DNA from: JABDDM01 sp038240295
Lineage (GTDB): Bacteria; Bacteroidota; Ignavibacteria; Palsa-1295
Assembly: GCA_038240295.1 (NCBI GenBank)
Contig: JBBSDW010000072.1
Span: 1-16,619, forward strand
Direction of reading: 5' to 3'
Length of the DNA: 16,619 bases
The position numbers were made by a program, and so were the translations under genes. Under the pieces are notes generated by a model, which was not told the origin of the DNA, searched no databases, and was given only the letters and a program-made list of their open reading frames with translations. Below, one piece after another: positions 1 through 7,395 of this stretch. The first letter of the stretch is position 1. Each line of letters begins with the position of its first letter.

Positions 1-298
1 GAACGAGCTTTAGCGAAGTGAAGGATCTCATGGAATCTCTCAGGCGAAGGGACCCCTCGACTGCATGGAATGAATACACTTACATTCCATTAGATCCTTC
101 ACTCCGCATTCATCGTTGGTGCGATGAATGCTTCGTTCAGGATGACATGCTTTGACGTGTCGTCCTGGCGCGAAAGTTTTAGACCATGTCATCCTGAACG
201 AGCTTTAGCGAAGTGAAGGATCTCATGGAATATTGGGGACAACTGACTCAGAATTTCAAGCGACCAAACCACAGCACTAGCATTCCATGAGTTCTTCG
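1..298. repeat. Intergenic cluster of ~47-bp dispersed repeat units, direct and inverted
   Basis: Bases 1-36 and 196-231 are identical over 36 nt. The second copy extends left to 185 (start CATGTCATCCTGAAC), and the first is cut by the window edge. Bases 84-149 are an inverted relative: its reverse complement begins with the same CATGTCATCCTGAACGA and ends GTGAAGGATCTAATGGAAT, but its middle is replaced by a 10-bp hairpin, GCATTCATCG at 106-115 and CGATGAATGC at 122-131 with a 6-nt loop. ATGGAATG at 65-72 and CATTCCAT at 83-90 also form an 8-bp inverted repeat. Bases 282-298 (ATTCCATGAGttCTTC) look like a decayed inverted unit. No coding frame covers this stretch. It resembles REP- or MITE-like intergenic repeats that occur in many copies in FCB genomes; that comparison is inference. 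No transposase is present. Confidence 0.85.
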
Positions 299-344
299 TT
301 GCGCGACTTAGAACAGTTTAAAAATCTTCGTCGTTGTTTTGCAC

Positions 345-557
345 ATGCTAACCGAATACATTGATGCTGCGATGCGGTGTGCGCACTACGAATTGATCGC
401 TGATGAGCGCCCTTACTACGGCTCCATTCCGGATTGTAAAGGCGTGTGGGCAAATAAGTCGACGCTCGAGGAGTGCCGAAATATCTTGCGCGAGGTATTG
501 GAGGACTGGATAGTTGTGCATCTTTATGATCACGCAGAACTGCCGGTGTTTAACTGA
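345..557 (+). CDS. HicB-like antitoxin, apparently without HicA partner
   Basis: A protein of 70 residues that resembles type II HicB-family antitoxins, which neutralise the HicA mRNA interferase and often repress their own operon. It begins MLTEYIDAAMRCAHYE, has the YYGSIP and GVWA elements, and continues with TLEECRNILREVLEDWIV, which together are the hallmark partial RNase H-like fold of this family. I chose ATG at 345 rather than the in-frame TTG at 339 because family members usually start MLTEY. The family commonly continues after the DWI helix with a Gly/Pro-rich tail; here the C-terminus (ELPVFN) is short. The 125 bases downstream encode nothing like HicA, so this is either an orphan antitoxin or the remnant of a decayed hicBA pair. 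It lies just downstream of the repeat cluster. Confidence 0.75.
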   Translation: MLTEYIDAAMRCAHYELIADERPYYGSIPDCKGVWANKSTLEECRNILREVLEDWIVVHLYDHAELPVFN

Positions 558-682
558 CTGACCTCTCCTTGTGCATCGCAGCTTCAAGCCCTCTTTCGTC
601 CAACCTGCCGTCGCAGCGCTCCTAGCCCTCAAAACCTGTCCTGGTCTTTTGGTGTTGCCGTCTAACTAACCCAATTCTATTC

Positions 683-2137
683 GTGAAGAAAGTTTATATC
701 GAGACGTACGGTTGCCAGATGAATGTGGCCGACACCGAAGTGGTGCTTTCGGTGCTGAGTCAGGCTGGGTTCGAGCCAACTTCTGTACTCGATGAGGCCG
801 AGCTGGCGTTCATGAATACGTGTGCGATCCGTGAGAATGCCGAAGAGAAGGTGTGGAATCGGCTCAATCACTGGAAATCGCTCAAGAAGAAAAATCCTGC
901 GCTTGTGGTTGGCGTGCTTGGCTGCATGGCGGAGCATCTGCGGAAGGATCTGTTGCAGCATGCTGATAATGTGGTCGATCTTGTCGTGGGTCCGGATGAA
1001 TATCGTAAGCTTCCGCTGCTTGTCGATTCGGCGCTCAGTACCGGCGAAAAAGGTATTTCGGTGAAGCTATCGCGCACCGAGACCTACAGTGATATCCTGC
1101 CGTTCCGTGCCGATGGCATCAGCGCGTTTATTTCCGTGATGCGTGGCTGCGATAAATTTTGTACGTTTTGCGTCGTGCCGTTCACGCGCGGGCGCGAGCG
1201 ATCGAGGGAGCTCAAGTCGATCGTCGATGAATGCAAAGAACTTGAACAGCGCGGATTTAAGGAGATCACGCTGCTGGGCCAGAATGTGAATTCTTACGAA
1301 GAGCAGGGGCTTGACTTCTCCGATCTTTTGCGTGCCTGCGCTCTTGCGACTCCGAAGGTTCGTTATCGCTATACGACAAGCCATCCACAGGATTTCGATC
1401 AGAAGCTCGTCGACACGATGGCCGAGCATGAGAATATCTGCAAGTACATTCACCTGCCGATACAGTCAGGTTCGGACCGTGTGCTAAAGCTCATGAACCG
1501 CACTTATACTCGCGCACACTATATGTCGATCATCGAGATGATCAAGCGAGCGATGCCTGGTGCCGCGCTATCGACGGACATCATCGTTGGCTTTTGTACC
1601 GAGACACTCGAAGATCACGAAATGACAAAGAGCGTGCTGCGCGAAGTTGAATACGAAGGCGCGTATATGTTCAACTATTCTCCGCGACCGAATACGCGAG
1701 CATACGACACCCTCGCCGACGATGTGCCCGACGCAGAAAAGACGCGCCGTTTGCAGGAGATCATCGAAATTCAGAATGCGCTATCGCTCAAGCGTAATCA
1801 GCTTGAGATCGGCAGCGAGCATACGGTTCTCGTCGAAGGTCGCTCGAAGAAACAAGAGTCGGACTGGAAAGGCCGCACCGATACGAACAAGATGGTCGTC
1901 TTTCCGAGGATCGATGCGGAAGTTGGAGAATATCGCCGAGTGCGCATCGAGCGAGCGAATAGCGCAACGCTCATGGGTTCGCTCATCGATGTCAAGCGCG
2001 CACCGAAAGTAATCCGCACGAGCGAAGAGCGTGGCGAAGTGATGTTCGACCTTACGCCACATGTGATCTCGAGTGTCGGCGAACGTGAACACATCGGCAT
2101 TCAGCAGCCCGCAGCATTATTGCCGATACTCCAATAA
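683..2137 (+). CDS. miaB: tRNA-2-methylthio-N6-dimethylallyladenosine synthase MiaB
   Basis: A radical SAM methylthiotransferase that adds a 2-methylthio group to i6A37 of tRNAs reading UNN codons, acting in the cytoplasm. All three parts are visible in 484 residues. The N-terminal UPF0004 domain has its three cluster cysteines at C11 (YGCQMN), C47 (NTCAIRE) and C81 (LGCMAE). The radical SAM CxxxCxxC is at C156, C160 and C163 (RGCDKFCTFC). A TRAM RNA-binding domain spans roughly 380-440. The GTG start at 683 is required because family homology (KKVYIETYGCQMN) begins there. MiaB is preferred over MtaB or RimO because of the YGCQMN N-terminus and the overall motif pattern. About 44 residues continue beyond the expected end of TRAM. 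The stop is followed immediately and in the same frame by the next gene, so the two are probably co-translated. Confidence 0.95.
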   Translation: MKKVYIETYGCQMNVADTEVVLSVLSQAGFEPTSVLDEAELAFMNTCAIRENAEEKVWNRLNHWKSLKKKNPALVVGVLGCMAEHLRKDLLQHADNVVDLVVGPDEYRKLPLLVDSALSTGEKGISVKLSRTETYSDILPFRADGISAFISVMRGCDKFCTFCVVPFTRGRERSRELKSIVDECKELEQRGFKEITLLGQNVNSYEEQGLDFSDLLRACALATPKVRYRYTTSHPQDFDQKLVDTMAEHENICKYIHLPIQSGSDRVLKLMNRTYTRAHYMSIIEMIKRAMPGAALSTDIIVGFCTETLEDHEMTKSVLREVEYEGAYMFNYSPRPNTRAYDTLADDVPDAEKTRRLQEIIEIQNALSLKRNQLEIGSEHTVLVEGRSKKQESDWKGRTDTNKMVVFPRIDAEVGEYRRVRIERANSATLMGSLIDVKRAPKVIRTSEERGEVMFDLTPHVISSVGEREHIGIQQPAALLPILQ

Positions 2138-2842
2138 TTGGCTACAGCTTCGACAGTCCTGCTCCTGCTTCCCGGTCTCGGCTCCGATCATCGTTTATGG
2201 CACACTCAGCGATCGCTTCCATACAAAACCGTTGCACCCGATTATATCGACACCCTTCACAATGAAACGCTCGCCGAGTACGCCGTTCGCTTTTTGAATT
2301 ATCTTTTTGACGAACAGGCGATCAGCAAAGACGACGATCTTGTGATCGTAGGAGCATCGATGGGCGGTGCCATCGCGCAGGAGATGGCAAGACACATTCG
2401 TGTGCGCGCATTAGTCCTCACGGGAAGCCTTCGCTCCAATCGTGAGCTTCGGTGGCTCATCCGACTATTTGGGTCGCGGTTGGCCGGCAGACTGCCGCTC
2501 TGGATCTATCGCTATTCGATCGGGATCGTACCGCTCGTGATGAAATATCTCTCCGCAGTTCATTCCGACGATATCAAGCTTTGCACACTCATGTATCACG
2601 ACCTTCCGAAGCATTTCTTTCGCGCGGGCTATCGGATGCTAAGTCACTGGCCGGGATGCGAAGTAAGCGTTCCGCTGCTCCGCATCCATGGCATGCGCGA
2701 TCACATCATACCCTTCAAACGCGTTTCAGGCGTTGATGTGGTTATTGCCGACGGGAAACACCTCTTATGCCTTTCGCATGCGCGCGAGGTTAACCAAGCC
2801 ATCAATGAATTCCTTTCCGGAACGTCTATGCAGCCGGCGTGA
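2138..2842 (+). CDS. Alpha/beta hydrolase, TTG start abutting the miaB stop
   Basis: A 234-residue alpha/beta-fold hydrolase with no visible signal peptide or membrane anchor, so probably cytoplasmic. The fold begins at once with a hydrophobic strand and an oxyanion-type loop (LLLLPGLGSDHRLW). The nucleophile elbow is GASMGG with Ser74. The likely acid is Asp188 (HGMRDHI) and the likely base His208 (DGKHLL). The substrate cannot be read from sequence; esterase, lipase-like and thioesterase roles are all open. The start is well constrained: the frame is closed by the miaB TAA just upstream, the TTG at 2138 is the only usual start codon before the first core strand, and the next in-frame Met lies inside the nucleophile elbow. 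It overlaps the following receptor gene by one base (TGATG), which suggests coupling within an operon. Confidence 0.85.
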   Translation: MATASTVLLLLPGLGSDHRLWHTQRSLPYKTVAPDYIDTLHNETLAEYAVRFLNYLFDEQAISKDDDLVIVGASMGGAIAQEMARHIRVRALVLTGSLRSNRELRWLIRLFGSRLAGRLPLWIYRYSIGIVPLVMKYLSAVHSDDIKLCTLMYHDLPKHFFRAGYRMLSHWPGCEVSVPLLRIHGMRDHIIPFKRVSGVDVVIADGKHLLCLSHAREVNQAINEFLSGTSMQPA

Positions 2843-5214
2843 TGTTTTTTAAGCGTCGGAAGTTTGAATCTTCAAATCCGATCGTTCGCCAGTGCCGTAT
2901 AGAAGCTCAAGCGTTCATTTTTCCTGAATCACCATTGCATCGTCTCTTCTACCTGATCGTTTTTCTTGGCTGCTCTTCGTTCCTGTTTGGGGATACGGCT
3001 CAAGCCTTCCATCGGTATCATCAGCCTGTCGATTCGAACGATGCGGTGATCTCGGGTTATGTCAAAGATTCGGCGACCGGTGAAACATTGATCGGTGCGA
3101 CCGTTCGAGTGCGCTTGCTCAATCGCGGTGCGAAGACGAATTCGAGCGGCTATTACGCATTGCATTTGCCGAGCGGTCGGGCCCTCGATGTCGAGTTCTC
3201 ATCCTATGGTTATAAAACTCTTACCTTCAGGATCGCACTCAATGAAGATGAGGAGCGCCGGGTAAATGTGACTCTTGCTTCATCGGTGATCGAAGGACAG
3301 GAGGTCACCATCGAAACCGACAAATACAAAGAGCGGCAGGAGCCACAGATGTCACGTGTGGAAATTCGTCCGGCAGATATCAAGAACATGCCGAAGGCCG
3401 GCGAAGCCGATCTGTTTCGCATCCTGCAACTGATGCCAGGCGTGCAAACATCGAGCGAGATCTCGAGCGGACTTTATATTCGCGGCGGTTCGCCCGACCA
3501 GAATCTCATTCTGCTCGATGGCGCGGTGCTTTATAATCCTTCACATTTCTTCGGCTTTTTTTCTACGTTCAATCCGGACGCAATCAAGGATGTGGAGCTG
3601 ATCAAAGGCGGCTTCCCGGTCGAATATGGCGGAAGGCTATCTGCGGTGCTCTCAGTCACAAATAAAGATGGCGACGTGAATCAGACAAAAGGCTCTGCTT
3701 CGATCGGCATCATTTCAAGCCGCGCATCGATCGAGACGCCAGTCGGTCATGGCGCGTTGAGTCTTTCGGGCAGGCGAACCTATATCGATGTGATCCTCAA
3801 AGCGACCGGATTGCAGGCATCGCTTAACTTACCCAACTACAATTTTTTCGATCTCAACGGAAAGTTTACACAAACGCTCGGCGCAAACGACCGCATTGCG
3901 CTCTCGGGATATGGCGGCGCCGATAACCTTGCGTATGCCAATGACAAAGCTGGTTCGAACATCGGAATCGACTGGGGCAATCAGGCGGGGTCTCTCCTAT
4001 GGACACATATTCTGGGACCCGATCTTTTTACCAAGATCGTTGCGACCGGCAGCCATTACTTCACAAATCTTACAGCCGGCACCGGCGCCGAGGGATTTAC
4101 GTGGAAGAATAATATCCAGGATCTTTCACTTTATGGCGATCTCGAATATTTATTCAAGGACGAACATAAGTTCAAATTTGGATTCCAGGCCTCTTCGTAT
4201 CATTTTCAGTTCAAGGTGCAGTCGGGCAGCAATCCACCGAGCGCCGATATCGATCTGAAGCCACTCTATGGTGCGCTGTATGCGCAGGACGAATGGAAGG
4301 CCAGCGAGAGATTTGCCTTCACCGGCGGCGTTCGCGTCGATGGTATTAATTCGAAATCGGAGATTGGAATCGATCCGCGCATCAGCGGCAGGTATATCTT
4401 GAACGAAGATGTTACGCTGAAGGTGAGCGTCGGCGTCTTTCATCAGTATCTCAAGCTTGCTTCGAATCCGAACTTGAGTTTTTTTGACGTCTGGCTTCCC
4501 GTCGATTCGACGCAAAGTGCTTCGAAGGCGTTGCAGTATGTCATTGGCGTTTCAACGATTCCTTTTGCCGGATACACGTTCGATGTCGAGGCCTATTACA
4601 AGGATATGTCGAATCTTGTCGAGATTCGACCCAACATCATCAGCGGCCAGAAGTTGAGCGATATCTTTTTTGTTGGCAAGGGTCGTGCTTATGGTATCGA
4701 GTTCTTTTTGCAAAAGCAAGTTGGCGATCTCAGCGGCTGGCTTGGCTATACGCTTGCCTGGACCAGGCGGACGTTTCCCGACATTAACAATGGCGCCGAA
4801 TATCCGCCGACCTACGATCGACGTAACGACATTGACATCGTTGCGACATACAAACTGAGCAATCGCTGGACGATCGGTTCCGCGTTTACATACGGGACAG
4901 GTCAAGCGTACTCGCAGACCGTTGCCGAATATCGTGCACAGGAGCCGGACGCCGCAGGCTCGCTGGTGACGGTCGCTGGTCAGCGGAATGCATTGCGCTT
5001 GCCTCCGTATAACCGCATGGATCTATCTGCGACCTATTCCTTCTCGCTGTTTTCGGATAAGCGCAACGCCGAGTTCGACATCGACATTTACAATCTTTAC
5101 GATCATCGCAATACCTGGTTCCGGCAGGTCGATGTTTCGACGAATCCGGCGACGATCACGGATGTGAAATTGCTTCCGATCCTTCCGACGTTCAGTATTT
5201 CGGTTACGTTTTAG
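2842..5214 (+). CDS. TonB-dependent outer-membrane receptor with carboxypeptidase-regulatory-like domain
   Basis: A 790-residue outer-membrane transporter of the FCB TonB-dependent type. From the ATG at 2842 the order is a hydrophobic export segment (about 34-49, likely cleavage after AQA at 53-55), a CarboxypepD_reg-like beta-sandwich (about 69-147, starting ISGYVKDSATGETLIGATV), a plug domain (about 170-275, with YIRGGSPDQNLILLDGAVLY and IKGGFPVEYGGRLSAVL), and a beta-barrel ending in an aromatic residue (FSISVTF) as outer-membrane barrels do. The ATG overlaps the hydrolase stop by one base; a GTG directly before it (2839) is possible. The 33-residue stretch before the hydrophobic segment is long for a signal peptide, and a TTG at 2935 (residue 32) would give a textbook one. 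The DUF4249-like lipoprotein follows after 3 nt. Substrate is unknown. Confidence 0.93.
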   Translation: MFFKRRKFESSNPIVRQCRIEAQAFIFPESPLHRLFYLIVFLGCSSFLFGDTAQAFHRYHQPVDSNDAVISGYVKDSATGETLIGATVRVRLLNRGAKTNSSGYYALHLPSGRALDVEFSSYGYKTLTFRIALNEDEERRVNVTLASSVIEGQEVTIETDKYKERQEPQMSRVEIRPADIKNMPKAGEADLFRILQLMPGVQTSSEISSGLYIRGGSPDQNLILLDGAVLYNPSHFFGFFSTFNPDAIKDVELIKGGFPVEYGGRLSAVLSVTNKDGDVNQTKGSASIGIISSRASIETPVGHGALSLSGRRTYIDVILKATGLQASLNLPNYNFFDLNGKFTQTLGANDRIALSGYGGADNLAYANDKAGSNIGIDWGNQAGSLLWTHILGPDLFTKIVATGSHYFTNLTAGTGAEGFTWKNNIQDLSLYGDLEYLFKDEHKFKFGFQASSYHFQFKVQSGSNPPSADIDLKPLYGALYAQDEWKASERFAFTGGVRVDGINSKSEIGIDPRISGRYILNEDVTLKVSVGVFHQYLKLASNPNLSFFDVWLPVDSTQSASKALQYVIGVSTIPFAGYTFDVEAYYKDMSNLVEIRPNIISGQKLSDIFFVGKGRAYGIEFFLQKQVGDLSGWLGYTLAWTRRTFPDINNGAEYPPTYDRRNDIDIVATYKLSNRWTIGSAFTYGTGQAYSQTVAEYRAQEPDAAGSLVTVAGQRNALRLPPYNRMDLSATYSFSLFSDKRNAEFDIDIYNLYDHRNTWFRQVDVSTNPATITDVKLLPILPTFSISVTF

Positions 5215-5217
5215 AAT

Positions 5218-6048
5218 ATGCGCAAGAAATTACTCGTCTTCGTTTCGTTGATCGCTCTTGCATTCGTTCAGTTTGGATGTGACGGTGCGATCAACTCCGA
5301 ATATCAGGAACAGCTTGTCGTCGCGGGATATCTTTTTGCAGGATCGCCCATTGATTCGATCGTCCTGCACCGGACAACCCCATTCGGCGATTACCTCGAC
5401 GATCTTTCGAGTGCCGTCGATAGCGCTACCGTGACCATCACTGTCGATGGCGTCGAGCACACACTGCTTCCTGGCGCAAGGAAGGGACGATACTATCTCC
5501 CGAGCACCGAGCTTACCGTAACGGGAGGCAAGACATACGAGCTTCGTGTTTCGTATCATACGACAGTACTCGAATCGATGACGACCGTCCCTCTTCCCAT
5601 CCATTATACGAATCTGAACGATAGCCTTCCGCTGCGAACACTTTCGTTTGATACGAACGATCTGGCGGCATTCAGTCATTCGCTCACCGCCGGGCCGATC
5701 GACGAACCGAATCGTAAATATTTTCTCGAAGTGACGGCGCTCGACACATCTGTGGGCCGGATCGAGATCGGCGTTCAGGGTCCACCAGTCGATACGAATG
5801 GAGTCACGAGATATTCATTCGTCCACACTGCGCCGGAGATTGGTCTTTCGCCGCGACTTTTTGGCTGGTACGGTCCGAACCGTATCACATTCATCGCCGC
5901 TGATACAAATTGGGTCGATGAACGACGTCAGAATCTGGGGAGTCGAAGCACGTATCAACCCTCCTTAAATCACGTTAACGGCGGTTACGGTACGTTCGCA
6001 AGTGGCGCTCGCGACACAGTGACGATCTGGATCCTACCTAAACATTAA
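5218..6048 (+). CDS. DUF4249-like lipoprotein, partner of the TonB-dependent receptor
   Basis: A 276-residue predicted lipoprotein. The N-terminus is a short basic and hydrophobic signal ending in FVQFGC, with Cys21 as the lipidated residue (signal peptidase II); no other cysteine is present. The mature part opens with a strand pattern (QEQLVVAGYLFAGSPIDSIVLHRTTPF) and an Ig-like segment (SATVTITVDGVEHTLL, then GGKTYELRVSY) that match DUF4249 proteins, which in FCB bacteria commonly sit directly downstream of a TonB-dependent receptor. The gap of 3 nt to the receptor supports co-expression and a surface or periplasmic accessory role in uptake; that role is inference. It is the last gene of the run starting at miaB. 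Assignment to DUF4249 rests on architecture and context rather than a profile search. Confidence 0.8.
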   Translation: MRKKLLVFVSLIALAFVQFGCDGAINSEYQEQLVVAGYLFAGSPIDSIVLHRTTPFGDYLDDLSSAVDSATVTITVDGVEHTLLPGARKGRYYLPSTELTVTGGKTYELRVSYHTTVLESMTTVPLPIHYTNLNDSLPLRTLSFDTNDLAAFSHSLTAGPIDEPNRKYFLEVTALDTSVGRIEIGVQGPPVDTNGVTRYSFVHTAPEIGLSPRLFGWYGPNRITFIAADTNWVDERRQNLGSRSTYQPSLNHVNGGYGTFASGARDTVTIWILPKH

Positions 6049-6062
6049 CGTTCGCGCTAACA

Positions 6063-6113
6063 ATACGCGACCATAGGCGTACCTCAGCCTTATAGAATAC
6101 GGTCATCGCGTAT
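6063..6113 (+). other. Bulged stem-loop just downstream of the lipoprotein gene
   Basis: ATACGCGA (6063-6070) pairs with TCGCGTAT (6106-6113), 8 bp without mismatch. Inside it CC (6071-6072) can pair with GG (6101-6102), and AGGC (6075-6078) with GCCT (6087-6090). It begins 14 nt after the stop at 6048. There is no U-run after the stem, so it is not a classic intrinsic terminator; it may be an mRNA 3'-end stabiliser, or chance. Confidence 0.35.
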
Positions 6114-6479
6114 CCGCCAATCCGGCAGCATCCATTCGGATGTGAAATAACAGGGGGAAATGAGTTATTAACAGAGGCGTCATACGCTTTTTAGCGACAA
6201 ATGAGGCCTAGAAATGTTACTGACACTCGCGTGGACAGTTTTGTGGAAGACGCCCAATTTGCCAACAACGTTGGGTAGAAGTAGTTGATAGGTGTGAGGA
6301 TAACTCAGAATACCCTTGAATTCATTCGCTTTAGACCGAATGTGCAGGATTATTAAAATGTAAGCGCACGGGAATCCTTCGGTAGGACTCAGACTGACAG
6401 GTCCAAAACACGGTATAAGTGGTGGACAAACCTCCTAAATCACGATGTGAGAGCACATGAGGCTTGGTGAACAGCCGAT

Positions 6480-6512
6480 ACTTTTTCCACGGTTGAGTAC
6501 CCGGGAAAAAGT
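6480..6512. terminator. Inverted repeat downstream of the convergent T9SS-protein gene
   Basis: ACTTTTTCC (6480-6488) and GGAAAAAGT (6504-6512) are a perfect 9-bp inverted repeat, with a possible inner CGG/CCG pairing (6490-6492, 6501-6503). It lies 20 nt past the stop of the minus-strand gene ending at 6532. No T-tract follows the stem on either strand, so a terminator role is only suggested by position. Confidence 0.3.
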
Positions 6513-6531
6513 GCTGGAATCTGCAGCGCTC

Positions 6532-7395
6532 TTATCGGGCGAGTTCGAAGAACTTTACGAAACGAACCCCCAAAGCAGTCTTGCAAACCAACTGGTACGT
6601 GCCGCTTGCGAGGCCGGTTGGGTTGATGCGGACCACATTCACACCGGGCTGCAACTCCATTTGAAGCGCGCTGCGCACTTCTTTGCCGAGCAGATCATAA
6701 ACCGAAATCGAGACCTTCGAGCGAGTGGCAAGATAGATCTGCGCCGTCATTTGGGCGGTCGCACCTGAGACAGGGTTGGGATAAAGAGCAAGTATCCGCG
6801 CTGAGGCCTGAACGGCTGATTCTGTCGCAACTGCAAGATTGGCTTCGACGATCACTTTGAGATCCAGATGAACCGTATCGGTCGACGAACCGCCAACGCG
6901 ATCGACAAGTAGGTTTACGATCGTTGAATCCTTATCGGATAGCCGAATCATTCCATTGCTATCGGGCGACAAGGTATCAACTACATGCAAGATAAACGCC
7001 TGGGACTCGTTCGGTGCGAACGTAAAAGGTTTGCGGCCGCTATCCGATGAAGGATTTAAGCAGAGTGCGCCAAAGCAAACGCTCGTCTGATAGCCGAAAG
7101 CAAGGCGCTCGTAGCGATGAAAATTCAAAAAGATGGTGGAATCGGTCAAGTTGGTGATCGTACCAGTGATCGTGTGGTCTATCTGATAGTCGGGTGAGAC
7201 TTCGATCGGGTTCTCATCGAGCTTGATCGTAAACGATCGAGAGGCGGAAAGCGGCGTAACCTGTTTTGCCGCTGGCGCTACGCCCGTTCCGCGCAGTGAG
7301 ATGCCGGAGCGGTGCGAAGTGATCGTTGTCGTGATCTGTGCAAACGAAGCACTTGCCAGAAAGAGGGAAACAAAAAGAAATGCGAAAACTTTCAT
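6532..7395 (-). CDS. Secreted protein with T9SS type A C-terminal sorting domain
   Basis: A 287-residue exported protein of unknown function. Residues 1-20 form a Sec signal peptide (basic start, hydrophobic core, cleavage after SFA). Residues about 65-185 look like a beta-sandwich segment with a cysteine pair, C107 and C112 (VCFGALC), that could form a disulfide; similar Cys-pair sandwich segments are, as I recall, common in FCB secreted proteins, but I cannot name the family with certainty. The last ~85 residues are a typical Por secretion-system tail: YPNP at 205-208, SVYDLLGKEV, and GLASGTYQL near the end. This tail directs export by the type IX secretion system, usually with anchoring or release at the cell surface, so the genome should encode PorT, SprA and PorU-type components elsewhere. 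It is monocistronic here and divergent from the oxidoreductase gene. Confidence 0.85.
   Translation of the reverse strand: MKVFAFLFVSLFLASASFAQITTTITSHRSGISLRGTGVAPAAKQVTPLSASRSFTIKLDENPIEVSPDYQIDHTITGTITNLTDSTIFLNFHRYERLAFGYQTSVCFGALCLNPSSDSGRKPFTFAPNESQAFILHVVDTLSPDSNGMIRLSDKDSTIVNLLVDRVGGSSTDTVHLDLKVIVEANLAVATESAVQASARILALYPNPVSGATAQMTAQIYLATRSKVSISVYDLLGKEVRSALQMELQPGVNVVRINPTGLASGTYQLVCKTALGVRFVKFFELAR

Larger units (their letters stand above)
6049..6531. other. 480-bp gene-free region with several potential hairpins
   Basis: This lies between two convergent genes and holds no credible coding frame. Its base usage looks unlike the flanking genes, with frequent stops in the frames I followed. 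Possible secondary structures include 6063-6113 (described separately), AATAAC 6146-6151 with GTTATT 6164-6169, ACTG 6219-6222 with CAGT 6236-6239 enclosing CAC/GTG, CCAAC 6262-6266 with GTTGG 6270-6274, and 6480-6512 (described separately). I do not recognise RNase P RNA, tmRNA, SRP RNA, 6S RNA or a tRNA here. It could be an untranslated tail, a small RNA or eroded sequence. Confidence 0.5.

Noticed and set aside
1..298. Repeats as a possible CRISPR array
   Set aside because: Copies lie in both orientations with unequal spacing and differing interiors, and no cas gene is near; a dispersed repeat family fits better.
683..2137. Assigning the gene as RimO or MtaB instead of MiaB
   Set aside because: YGCQMN at the N-terminus with KKVYIETYG, NTCAIRENAE and the RGCDKFCTFCVVPFTRGRE pattern match MiaB best.
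6049..6531. A known structural RNA (RNase P, tmRNA, SRP, 6S) in the large gap
   Set aside because: None of the conserved core strings of these RNAs could be found on inspection; kept only as an unexplained region.
6457..6768. A 103-codon plus-strand open frame overlapping the end of the T9SS gene
   Set aside because: Three quarters of it is antisense to the well-supported T9SS sorting tail, and its product has no recognisable fold or motif; the N-terminal resemblance to a TetR-like start is too slight.
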